Source: Planctomycetota bacterium (lineage in GTDB: Bacteria; Planctomycetota; Phycisphaerae; Phycisphaerales; UBA1924). From it: DNA of 64,000 nt. Shown piece by piece: positions 29,012 through 36,299 of this stretch; positions within the stretch are counted from its first letter, which is position 1; each line of letters starts with the position of its first letter. The stretch covers positions 41,549 through 105,548 of the forward strand of contig JAUZRR010000024.1 in assembly GCA_030950285.1 (NCBI GenBank), in the 5' to 3' direction. The translations under genes and the position numbers were made by a program. A model generated the notes under the pieces. That model was not told where the DNA came from. It worked only from the letters and a program-made list of their open reading frames with translations, and made no database searches.

Positions 29012-30340
29012 ATGGCAACCGACATCGTCATCCCCAACGTCGGCGAGAGCGTGACCACCGGCGTGATTTCGACCTGGCTCAAAGCCGACGGCGACTTCGT
29101 CGAACGCGATGAAACCGTGCTCGAACTCGAGACCGACAAGGTCACGATGGAGATCACGGCCCCGGCGGCGGGGAGCCTCAAGCAGATGGCGGCCGAGGGC
29201 GATGAGGTTGAGGTCGGCGCGGTGGTCGGCGCGGTGGATGAGTCCGCAGAGAAGCCGGCTGCAGCGGCTGCGGTGTCGAGCGAGCCGGCAACGGCCGAAT
29301 CCGCCGAACCCAGCTCTCCTGCGCCAAAGGTCGCCGATGCCCCCGCGCCCAGCCCCGAGCCCGCACCAGCCGCCACCCCGGCGGCGGCCGCCCCCCATTC
29401 CAACGGCGACTACCGAACCACACCCCTTGCCGAGCGCATTGCCCGCGAGAACAACGTGGACCTTTCCCGAGTTGTCGGCACCGGCGCGGGCGGAAAAATC
29501 CGCGAGCAGGACGTGCTCGCGTTCTTGCAATCGGCGCAGGCATCGGTGGGGGTGTTGATCGGCGCAACCGGTGGCGGCAAAATACCCGCGACCGCGAGCG
29601 GCCAGAGCGGCCCGTCCCGTGCGGTCAGCCGCAAGAAAATGACCCCGCTCCGCCAGCGCATCGCCTCCCGCCTTGTCGAGGCGCAGCAGACCGCCGCGAT
29701 GCTCACGACGTTCAACGAGTGCGACATGACCGCGGTCATGGCGCTCCGCAAACGCTACAAGGAAGCGTTTGCCGAGAAGCACGGCGTCGGGCTCGGGTTC
29801 ATGTCGTTCTTTGTCAAGGCAGTCGTCAACGGGTTGCTCACTTCACCGATGGTCAACAGCTCGATCGTCGAGGGCGACGACGGCAGCCCCGCGATCGAAC
29901 AGCACAACTATTGCGACATCGCAATCGCGGTGTCGAGCCCGCGCGGGCTTGTCGTCCCGGTGATCCGCAACGCCGAGACGCTCTCGTTTGCTGGTATCGA
30001 GTCCAAGGTCAAAGAGCTGGCCCTCCGCGCCCGCGACGGCAAGCTCGAACTCTCCGAGATGATGGGCGGCACGTTCACCATCACCAACGGCGGCATCTTC
30101 GGCAGCCTTATGTCCACGCCCATCCTCAACCCGCCGCAGTCGGCGATCCTTGGCATGCACACGATCAAGAAGCGTGCGGTCGAGAACCCCGACAAGCCCG
30201 GCGAGGTCTCGCTCCGCCCGATGATGTACCTCGCGGTCAGCTACGACCACCGCATCATCGACGGCTCCGAGGCGGTGACGTTCCTCGTCGCGATCAAGGA
30301 CGCGATCGAGAACCCCGAACGGCTTATGCTCGACCTGTAG
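29012..30340 (+). CDS. sucB: 2-oxoglutarate dehydrogenase E2 component (dihydrolipoyl succinyltransferase)
   Basis: 442 residues. Residues 1-75 are a lipoyl domain with the modified lysine in ETDKVTMEI (about Lys43). An Ala/Pro-rich linker follows (~80-130), then the E3/E1-binding domain ([14 protein letters not shown] to REQDVLAFL, ~132-168) and the catalytic acyltransferase core from about residue 205. The core carries [16 protein letters not shown] and the active-site motif [12 protein letters not shown] near residue 411. It accepts the succinyl group from E1 and passes it to CoA. Co-directional with sucA and presumably co-transcribed. It converges with the phosphatase gene, with no spacer between the two stop codons. 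Confidence 0.95.
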   Translation: MATDIVIPNVGESVTTGVISTWLKADGDFVERDETVLELETDKVTMEITAPAAGSLKQMAAEGDEVEVGAVVGAVDESAEKPAAAAAVSSEPATAESAEPSSPAPKVADAPAPSPEPAPAATPAAAAPHSNGDYRTTPLAERIARENNVDLSRVVGTGAGGKIREQDVLAFLQSAQASVGVLIGATGGGKIPATASGQSGPSRAVSRKKMTPLRQRIASRLVEAQQTAAMLTTFNECDMTAVMALRKRYKEAFAEKHGVGLGFMSFFVKAVVNGLLTSPMVNSSIVEGDDGSPAIEQHNYCDIAIAVSSPRGLVVPVIRNAETLSFAGIESKVKELALRARDGKLELSEMMGGTFTITNGGIFGSLMSTPILNPPQSAILGMHTIKKRAVENPDKPGEVSLRPMMYLAVSYDHRIIDGSEAVTFLVAIKDAIENPERLMLDL

Positions 30341-30820
30341 TTATGTCTCGGTGAGTTCATCGAGCAAGCCGGCGCACGCCCGTTCGAGCATTTCGTACAC
30401 CAGGTCAAATCCCTTCGGCCCGCCGTAGTAAGGATCGGGTACGTCGAGGTCGTTGTCGTCAGCGCTCGTGAGTGTCGGGTCGTAGCTCCGCATGAGGCAG
30501 ACCCTTTCCGCCGGTGCGCCCAGTTCGAGAAGCGCGTCCTGGTTCGACGTGTCCATCGCGAGGAGCAGGTCGAAGCGGTCGAAGTCGGTCGCGGGATCGA
30601 CCTGCCGCGCGATGCTGGGCAACCGCACTTTGTGGCGTTTGGCGACCGCCGCTGCTCGCGTGTCTGGTGGGGATCCGGCGTGCCACCCCCCGATGCCGCA
30701 GGAATCGACGTCGAAGCAATCGAGCACACCCCGTTCGGCCGCCTGATGCAGAAACACACCCTCGGCAAGAGGCGAACGGCAGATGTTGCCGAGGCAGACG
30801 AAGAGCAGGCCGGTGGTCAT
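30341..30820 (-). CDS. Low-molecular-weight protein tyrosine phosphatase
   Basis: 159 residues. The P-loop CLGNICRSP begins at Cys9, giving the C-X5-R-S signature with nucleophile Cys9 and Arg15, and the general-acid region DVPDPYYGG lies near residue 127. These define the low-molecular-weight PTP family, which dephosphorylates phosphotyrosine and, in some bacteria, arsenate or exopolysaccharide tyrosine kinases. No partner kinase is seen nearby, so the substrate is unknown. Its stop codon abuts that of sucB on the opposite strand. A GNAT gene lies 48 bp upstream on the same strand, so the two may be co-transcribed. Confidence 0.92.
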   Translation of the reverse strand: MTTGLLFVCLGNICRSPLAEGVFLHQAAERGVLDCFDVDSCGIGGWHAGSPPDTRAAAVAKRHKVRLPSIARQVDPATDFDRFDLLLAMDTSNQDALLELGAPAERVCLMRSYDPTLTSADDNDLDVPDPYYGGPKGFDLVYEMLERACAGLLDELTET

Positions 30821-30854
30821 GGAGGCGGACTCCGGGGAGAGGTTTCGGAATGAA

Positions 30855-30877
30855 CCCGGCGCTGACGCTTAGGGCTC
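30855..30877 (-). repeat. 23-bp repeat, copy 1, carrying a stop codon
   Basis: Read on the minus strand it begins GAGCCCTAAGCG and ends AGCGCCGGG. It matches 21 of 23 positions with the copy at 46384-46406, in the same reading frame, and supplies the C-terminal Glu-Pro and the stop of the GNAT gene. Confidence 0.6.
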
Positions 30878-31534
30878 TTTGCGTTGGTGTTGCGAGCAGT
30901 CCCACTCCTCGGCGAGCACGCCCCAGCCGAGGCGGTCGGTACACCCGACGCCGGGAACGAAGTAGTCTGCGCGTTGTTCGACCTCTTTGCGCAGCCCCAG
31001 TTTCTCGGGGATTCGCCGTGATGCAACGTTTGCCGCCGAGCAGTAGATTACGATACGCCGCAAACCAAGACCGCCCCCGACCTGCGCGCCGAGCGCCCAG
31101 GACAGGAGGTGAGCGGTTGATTCAGTGCAGATACCCTGATTTGTCGCGTCCGTTCTGATCCAGTACCCCGCCTCGGCCGAAGCGGTGTCGCGGTGCACGC
31201 CGTGGACACCGGTGCCGCCGAGGAGTCGGCCGGTCTGCTTGTTGAAGATACCGATGCCGACGTTACTGAACTTGGCTCGGTCGCGCAGCGCCATGATTTG
31301 GGTGGTGATGTAATGCGCGCTGCTCATCGCGTCGGTGTGCGCGGCCCTAGCCCACATCATCCACGGCAGCAGGTGCTCGCGGCTCGACGATACGGCGTCG
31401 AACATCGCCTCGGCGTCGGTCAGTTCGTACCCCCGCACGAGCAGCCTCGGCGTCTCGAACCGGATGACAAACGGATCGGGGGGCGTCCACCCCAGCCCCA
31501 GCCCGGTGTCGGTCTCGTTCGCACATCGTGTCAT
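30869..31534 (-). CDS. GNAT-family N-acetyltransferase (RimJ/RimL-like)
   Basis: 221 residues. It opens its domain with FETPRLLVRGYELTDAEAMF, the typical start of RimJ/RimL-like acetyltransferases, and contains the acetyl-CoA-binding core: IFNKQTGRLLGGTGVHG (strand 4 region), AEAGYWIRTDATNQGICTE and RRIVIYCSAANVASRRI. RimL-type enzymes acetylate N-terminal amines or small molecules; the substrate cannot be told. It starts 37 bp from the divergent ThiF-like gene. The last residues and stop codon fall in a dispersed 23-bp repeat, so the C-terminus may have been remodelled by repeat insertion. Confidence 0.88.
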   Translation of the reverse strand: MTRCANETDTGLGLGWTPPDPFVIRFETPRLLVRGYELTDAEAMFDAVSSSREHLLPWMMWARAAHTDAMSSAHYITTQIMALRDRAKFSNVGIGIFNKQTGRLLGGTGVHGVHRDTASAEAGYWIRTDATNQGICTESTAHLLSWALGAQVGGGLGLRRIVIYCSAANVASRRIPEKLGLRKEVEQRADYFVPGVGCTDRLGWGVLAEEWDCSQHQRKEP

Positions 31535-31571
31535 GGCGGGAGTCTATCGCCCGCACGTCTACGATGTTGGC

Positions 31572-32684
31572 ATGGCAGGTGTCGGACGGTACCACAGGCA
31601 GCAGATTCTTCCCGGCGTGGGCGTCGCAGGGCAGGAGCGACTCGCTCGCGCGCACGCGGCCATCATTGGCCTTGGTGCGCTGGGCTGCGCGATCGCCGAC
31701 CACCTCGCCCGTGCTGGCGTTGGCACGCTCACGCTCATCGACCGTGACCTCGTCGATCGCACAAACCTGCAACGGCAGTCGCTCTACACCGAACGCGACG
31801 CCGCCGAGCAACTGCCCAAGGCCGAGGCCGCCCGCCGCAGGCTTTCCGAGGTCAACAGCGAGATCACGATCCATGCCCACATCGTGGACCTCGCCGCAGC
31901 CAACGCGGATGCACTGCTGACAGACAGAGGCGAGGGTGGGGGCGGTGGGCGTGGTGGGGGTGGTGGGGGGGATGTGCGGCGTCCTGACATTCTCCTCGAC
32001 GGCACCGACAACTTCGAGACCCGATACCTGCTCAACGACATCGCGGTCCGTGACGGCATCCCCCTCGTCTACGGCGGGGTCGTCGGCACGCGCGGGATGC
32101 AGATGACAATCCGCCCCGGCGCGACCGCCTGCCTGCGCTGCATCTTTGAGGAACCTCCCGCGCCCGGCACGCAACCAACCTGCGACACCGCCGGCGTGCT
32201 CGGGCCGGTGGTCGCGATCGTTGCGGGGTGCCAGGCATCGGACGCGATCCGTGTCATGCTCGGCAACGGCGACGAGATCCCGCAGTCCTTGCTGGAGTTT
32301 GACCTGTGGGCGGGGCGGCGCAGACGGCTTGATCTGACACACGCGATGCGCCCGGAATGTCCGTGTTGCGGTTGCGGCCGATTCGAGTTTCTTGAGAGCG
32401 GGCGAAGTGCACAGGCCGTGTCGCTTTGCGGGCAGGATGCCGTGCAGATTTCGCCGCCATTCCAGTCGGCTGGGCGGCTCGGTCTGTCGGCTCTCGCCGA
32501 GCGTCTTGCACACGCGGGGGACGTGCAGACCACTTCGTTCATGGTGCGCGTAAATATTCCGTCTGATTCGGAAGATTCGCAAAGTATTTCCCTCACAGTT
32601 TTTCGCGACGGCCGCGCCATTATCTCGGGGACAACCCAGCCCGACCGGGCCCGAGTGATCTACGCTCGGTACGTCGGGAGCTGA
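31572..32684 (+). CDS. ThiF/MoeB/HesA-type E1-like adenylyltransferase
   Basis: 370 residues from ATG 31572, just before the conserved RYHRQQILPGVG; an ATG at 31533 overlaps the divergent gene. It shows the ATP-binding IIGLGALGCAIADHLA (~residue 29), the arginine motif RTNLQRQSLY, the Asp motif DGTDNFETRYLLND and two zinc-type Cys pairs (CLRC and CPCCGCG). The family adenylates the C-terminal Gly-Gly of ThiS- or MoaD-like sulfur carriers for thiamine or molybdopterin synthesis. A C-terminal ~75-residue domain (TVFRDGRAIISGT, RVIYARYVGS) occurs in MoeB-like relatives. A poly-Gly insertion (~residues 120-133) is encoded by a G-rich microsatellite at about 31930-31972. No carrier gene is adjacent. 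Confidence 0.88.
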   Translation: MAGVGRYHRQQILPGVGVAGQERLARAHAAIIGLGALGCAIADHLARAGVGTLTLIDRDLVDRTNLQRQSLYTERDAAEQLPKAEAARRRLSEVNSEITIHAHIVDLAAANADALLTDRGEGGGGGRGGGGGGDVRRPDILLDGTDNFETRYLLNDIAVRDGIPLVYGGVVGTRGMQMTIRPGATACLRCIFEEPPAPGTQPTCDTAGVLGPVVAIVAGCQASDAIRVMLGNGDEIPQSLLEFDLWAGRRRRLDLTHAMRPECPCCGCGRFEFLESGRSAQAVSLCGQDAVQISPPFQSAGRLGLSALAERLAHAGDVQTTSFMVRVNIPSDSEDSQSISLTVFRDGRAIISGTTQPDRARVIYARYVGS

Positions 32685-32738
32685 TCGAAACCGGCTCTCG
32701 CCGTACACCCGAGGGGACGCATCGAAAGGACGCACCAG

Positions 32739-33266
32739 ATGGAAAGTCTCGCCACCGCCATTCTCGGCCAGACCGGCCCCATGCTCGCTTACGCCGAGGG
32801 GCTGCTCAAGGACGTCACGCCCGAGACCTTTGCCCGCAAGCCGATGGGCAAGGACGGCGCGATCGACACCAACCACCCCGCGTTCGTGTTCGGCCATCTC
32901 GCGACCTACCCGGCGAAGATCTGCCAGCTCGCGGGCATTGAGAACGCTGGCATCGAAGCGCCGGCGGGGTACACGGAGTTGTTCGACGCGGGCAAGGATT
33001 GTCAGGACGACACCGACGGCACGATCTACCCGCCGATGGGGGAGATCACCGCGGCGTTCTTTGACAGCTACAAGGCCGCGATCGACAAGATCGGCGGGCT
33101 GCGCAACGACCACCTTGCCGCGGGGCACGGGATGGACAGCGAGTTCGGCGAGAAGTTCGGGAGCCGGGCGGCGATCGTCGGGTTCATGCTCGGCGCGCAC
33201 CCCTTCATGCACATCGGGCAGATCAGCGCGTGGCGTCGGTGCATGGGGCTCGGGCCGGTGTTCTAA
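32739..33266 (+). CDS. DinB-family protein
   Basis: 175 residues, four-helix layout. The metal-ligand positions of the DinB/YfiT fold are plausible: His in NHPAFVFGHLATYP (~residues 46-59) and in HPFMHIGQISAWRR (~155-168). DinB-like proteins are metal-dependent thiol transferases or detoxification enzymes; in many bacteria the substrate is unknown, as it is here. A second, truncated relative sits at 47772-48095 with the matching HAAWTLGHLAMYH segment. A repeat-filled intergenic region of about 740 bp follows. Confidence 0.82.
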   Translation: MESLATAILGQTGPMLAYAEGLLKDVTPETFARKPMGKDGAIDTNHPAFVFGHLATYPAKICQLAGIENAGIEAPAGYTELFDAGKDCQDDTDGTIYPPMGEITAAFFDSYKAAIDKIGGLRNDHLAAGHGMDSEFGEKFGSRAAIVGFMLGAHPFMHIGQISAWRRCMGLGPVF

Positions 33267-33269
33267 GTT

Positions 33270-33300
33270 GGTGGTACGGCTCTCCGAGGCGTGAGCCTCG
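33270..33300 (+). repeat. Palindromic repeat related to the one at 47637-47661
   Basis: Twenty-three of 25 positions match the copy at 47637-47661 (core ACGGCTCTCCGAG). The two differing bases change the fold, here giving CGAGGC-GTGA-GCCTCG. It lies directly after the DinB stop. Confidence 0.55.
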
Positions 33301-33308
33301 CGCTTTGA

Positions 33309-33342
33309 CGGGTGACATGGTCACGGCTCTGGGTGGCCATGA
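33309..33342 (+). repeat. GTGGCCATG hairpin repeat, copy A1
   Basis: CATGGTCAC-GGCTCTGG-GTGGCCATG: 9-bp arms with one G.T-type mismatch. The flank CGGGTGA before it and TGAGCCGGATCG after it match the other copies. It marks the left side of the 21-bp array at 33435-33665. Confidence 0.6.
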
Positions 33343-33434
33343 GCCGGATCGCGTCGGTCCTGCCCACGCAAGGCCGTGGGCGGGGCACCCGGCTGACAGT
33401 GCCACCTGCCGGGGTTATCCATGTGGCCGTTTGG

Positions 33435-33665
33435 GTCGTCTCAACGATCGATTGTGCCGTCTCGACGGTCGATTTTGTCGTCTCCTCGGTCGAGTGGGTC
33501 TTCTCCTCGACCGCTTTTGTCGTCTCCTCGGTCGAGTGGGTCTTCTCCTCGATCACTTTTGTCGTCTCCTCGGTCGAGTGGGTCTTCTCCTCGATCACTT
33601 TTGTCGTCTCCTCCATCGCTTTTGTCGTCTCCGCGACCGCTTTTGTCAGCCACTCGGCCGTCTTT
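33435..33665. repeat. Array A: degenerate 21-bp tandem repeats organised as 42-bp dimers
   Basis: About eleven 21-bp units. A nearly exact 42-bp dimer repeats three times from 33473, 33515 and 33557, containing GTCGTCTCCTCGGTCGAG and GGGTCTTCTCCTCGA. Because 21 is a multiple of three, every frame is open and yields heptads (minus strand: TTKVIEE-KTHSTEE). No frame has a convincing start, ribosome-binding site or ordinary residue mix, so I treat this as non-coding repeat DNA. The rest of the gap from 33266 to 34010 holds only the hairpin repeats and GC-rich tandem repeats. Confidence 0.75.
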
Positions 33666-33799
33666 CTCGCCCACACAGCCGCCTGGGCCCTCTCAACGCC
33701 GGTTTTGCGTAACCCGCCCCCCGCCAAGCCCAACCGTACATCACCCGACGCCCGCGCAGCCCGCCCTTCTCAAAAAAGCGGACCTTGGTTCTCCCGCCC

Positions 33800-33955
33800 C
33801 GGGCAGGCGGGTGGGCGGGTGGGCGGGTGGGCGGGGCACCCGGCCACCGCTTTGGGTGGCCATGAGCCGGACCGTGTCGATCCTGCCCACGCAAGGCCGT
33901 GGGCAGGGCACCCGGCAGGGCACCCGGCAGGGCACCCGGCGCTGTGTGGCCATGA
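33800..33955. repeat. Hairpin repeat copy A2 with GGGCGGGT and 12-bp tandem repeats
   Basis: A run of GGGCGGGT units leads into GGCCACC-GCTTTG-GGTGGCC (33842-33861, 7-bp perfect stem). About 65 bp that follow match the sequence after copy A1 (TGAGCCGGA, then CCCACGCAAGGCCGTGGGC). Three or four CAGGGCACCCGG units and a half copy of the hairpin (TGTGGCCATGAGC, from 33943) come next. No gene is seen. Confidence 0.6.
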
Positions 33956-34009
33956 GCGTTGATCCGGCCCATGCACCGGCACCGCCTGGAAGGCGGTCCC
34001 ACGGGGGAC

Positions 34010-34741
34010 CTACTCCGGGCGCACGAACGGGTTGGTCGCCTTCTCGCGGCCGATGGTTGTTTCCGGGCCGTGGCCGGGGAGGGCGGCGGTCTCGTCGGGC
34101 AGGGTGTAGAGCTGGGTGCGGATCGACGCCTCGAGCGCCTCGAAGCTGCACCCGGGGAAGTCGGTCCGGCCGATCGACCCGGCAAAGAGGGCATCGCCCA
34201 CCAGCGCGATGGCGGCGGACCTGCACCACAGCGTGACGCTGCCCGGTGAGTGGCCGGGGGTGTGCAGCACCTTCCAGCGGGAGCCGCCGAGGGTGAGTTC
34301 GTCGCCGTCGGCCAGCAGCCGGGCGGGCGCGGGGGTGGTCACGCCCATCCCCATCGCGGCGCTGAGGTTGAGCGTCGGGTCGCTCAGCCACGCCTCCTCG
34401 GCGGTGTGGATCCAGATCGGCGTGCCGGGGAAGGCCTCGAGCACCTCGCGGACGCCTCCGATGTGGTCGGCGTGGGCGTGGGTGAGGACGATGGCGTCAG
34501 GAGTGAGCCCGCGCGAGCGGACGTCGGCGATCAGATCGCCGGGCTCGAACCCGGCGTCGACGATCCAGCAGCGGTCGCTGCCCTCACCACCGGCCACGCT
34601 GACGACGTAGCAGTTGGTCGCGTAGGGGCCGAGCGCGAAGCCCCGGCATGTCACGGCGGGAGCCGGGGTGGTGGGGGTGGTGGGGGTGGTGGGGGTGGTG
34701 TGGTGGGGTTCGTGGGGGGGTTCGTGGGGGTTGGTGTTCAT
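34010..34741 (-). CDS. Metallo-beta-lactamase-fold hydrolase (glyoxalase II-like)
   Basis: 243 residues. The zinc motif HAHADH is at residues 88-93, with downstream ligands in LHTPGHSPGSV, VGDALFAGSIGRTD and ALPGHGPETTIG, the pattern of the glyoxalase II-like (hydroxyacylglutathione hydrolase) branch. These enzymes hydrolyse thioesters or related bonds; the substrate is unknown. Translation is taken from the ATG at 34741; frames extending further upstream run into the divergent cupin gene. The first 29 residues are a His/Pro/Thr low-complexity leader (TTPTTPTTPTTP) produced by a GGTGGG-rich microsatellite at about 34665-34735, not part of the fold. Confidence 0.88.
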   Translation of the reverse strand: MNTNPHEPPHEPHHTTPTTPTTPTTPAPAVTCRGFALGPYATNCYVVSVAGGEGSDRCWIVDAGFEPGDLIADVRSRGLTPDAIVLTHAHADHIGGVREVLEAFPGTPIWIHTAEEAWLSDPTLNLSAAMGMGVTTPAPARLLADGDELTLGGSRWKVLHTPGHSPGSVTLWCRSAAIALVGDALFAGSIGRTDFPGCSFEALEASIRTQLYTLPDETAALPGHGPETTIGREKATNPFVRPE

Positions 34742-34780
34742 GGTGCCTCCGGTTCTGTACAATACCCACTGGAGGTGTCT

Positions 34781-35146
34781 ATGGAGTTCCGCAACATTGA
34801 CCGTGTGCCGATGGAGCCCGTCCCGATGGAGGGTGCCAAGGGGACCACGATGGCGATGATGGTGGGGCGGGAGGATGGTGCGCCCAACTTCTCGCTCCGG
34901 CATGTCCGTGTCGAGGGAGGAGGCCACACCCCCCGCCACAGCCACGACTACGAGCACGAGGTCGTCGTGCTCGAGGGGGCTGGCACCGTCCTGCTCGAGG
35001 GCGATGAGCACCCGATCCGGCCGGGCGACGTGCTGCTGGTCCCGCCGGGCGAGGAGCACCAGTTCAAGGCCTCGGCCGAGGGGCTGCGGTTCCTGTGCCT
35101 TGTCCCGGTCTCGCGCAACTGCGGCGAGCCGACGCCGGGGAGCTGA
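34781..35146 (+). CDS. Small cupin-domain protein
   Basis: 121 residues from ATG 34781, with GGAGGTG just upstream and a TACAAT box at 34758-34763. Cupin motif 1 is RHSHDYEHEVVVLEG, giving the H-x-H-x5-E metal-site spacing, and motif 2 follows as PGDVLLVPPGEEHQF. Small single-cupin proteins bind a metal ion and act as isomerases, dioxygenases or ligand sensors. Nothing in the sequence chooses between these. Divergent from the metallo-hydrolase across 39 bp. Confidence 0.87.
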   Translation: MEFRNIDRVPMEPVPMEGAKGTTMAMMVGREDGAPNFSLRHVRVEGGGHTPRHSHDYEHEVVVLEGAGTVLLEGDEHPIRPGDVLLVPPGEEHQFKASAEGLRFLCLVPVSRNCGEPTPGS

Positions 35147-35237
35147 CCACCGCGGCGTCCGCGCTGTCCCGTCGGGGCTGGCGGGGGAATCATTGAGCCC
35201 CGCCAACCGTTTCGTCTCTGTATTCAGGAGCCACACC

Positions 35238-36272
35238 GTGCACGACGCACCCCCACCCTCACCCCCACCCTCACCACTCATCCCCGACCACGCCGGCCCT
35301 GCCCCCGTCCCCACCAGCCACGCCGAGGTCGTCACCCGGCTGGCGCTGGTCTACGGCGTCGCGGCGGTGGGCGCGGTGGCGCTGGCGATCTTCGGCTCCC
35401 GCTCGGGCAACGACGGCATCTTGGCGATGGGGGCGCTGGCGATCGTGCTGGTGCTGGCGGTCGCGCCGATCAGCTTTGCCAGTGCTGCGGGCGGTCGCAC
35501 GGGCGGTGCCGCGGGCCGAAGCGACGACCCCGACGCGCTGCTGGCCGAGATGGTCCGGATCCGTGCCGCGGTGGACCAGCTCCGCGAGTACCAGGCGCTC
35601 TCCGACGACGCCCGCCGGGTGTTGAACCGTTCGCGGGAGCGCGACCTGCTGGTGCGGGCGATCGAGGAAGATATCACCAGCGAGGACTGGGACGCGGCGG
35701 TGGTCTTGTGCAACGAGCTGGCCAACCGGTTCGGGTACCGGGAAGATGCCGAGCAGTTCCGGCAACGGGTCGAGCAGGCCCGTGCGCAGACGCGCGACCG
35801 CAATGTTGCCGCGGCGATCGCGGCGCTCGATGGGTTGATCGTGCAGCGCAGGTGGGACCACGGCGTCGCCCACGCCGAGAGCATCCAGCGGTTGTATCCT
35901 GATTCATCGCGGGCCGCCGGGCTCCGCCAGCGGGTCGAGAACGCGCGGGACCGCTACAAGACCGACCTCGAGCGGCGGTTCCTGCACGCGGCCCAGGGCG
36001 AGAACCCCGACGAGGCGATGTCGCTGCTCAAAGAACTCGACGCCTATCTCACCGAGGGCGAGGCCGAGCCCTTCCGCGAGCTGGCGCGGGGTGTGATCGG
36101 CAAGGCGCGGGAGAACCTCGGCGCGTCGTTCAAGCTGGCGGTGCGCGACCACCGCTGGCGTGACGCGGCGGGCTTCGGCGAGCGGATCATCGCCGAGTTT
36201 CCCAACTCGCGAATGGCCGAGGAGGTCCGCTCGATGATCGGCGGCGTGCGCGAGCGGGCGGCGCGGGTGTAG
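35238..36272 (+). CDS. Membrane-anchored helical-repeat protein of unknown function
   Basis: 344 residues from GTG 35238, with CAGGAG 7 bp upstream; frames reaching further left run through the cupin gene. A Pro-rich N-terminus is followed by two membrane helices (residues ~36-57 and ~62-85), then an Ala/Arg/Glu-rich helical region with TPR-like repeats (SEDWDAAVVLCNELANRFG, RRWDHGVAHAESIQRLYP, HRWRDAAGFGERIIAEFP). The repeated spacing of a Trp-Asp/Arg-Asp pair and a closing FP/YP fits TPR-like solvent-exposed helices acting as a protein interaction surface facing the cytoplasm or periplasm. Not recognised beyond that. Confidence 0.72.
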   Translation: MHDAPPPSPPPSPLIPDHAGPAPVPTSHAEVVTRLALVYGVAAVGAVALAIFGSRSGNDGILAMGALAIVLVLAVAPISFASAAGGRTGGAAGRSDDPDALLAEMVRIRAAVDQLREYQALSDDARRVLNRSRERDLLVRAIEEDITSEDWDAAVVLCNELANRFGYREDAEQFRQRVEQARAQTRDRNVAAAIAALDGLIVQRRWDHGVAHAESIQRLYPDSSRAAGLRQRVENARDRYKTDLERRFLHAAQGENPDEAMSLLKELDAYLTEGEAEPFRELARGVIGKARENLGASFKLAVRDHRWRDAAGFGERIIAEFPNSRMAEEVRSMIGGVRERAARV

Positions 36273-36299
36273 GCAGACATGAGATATGCAGCGGCGTGC

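Noticed and set aside
33263..33962. Open frames of 156 and 216 codons across array A
   Set aside because: All frames are open because the repeat length is a multiple of three; no start signals or non-repeat domain.
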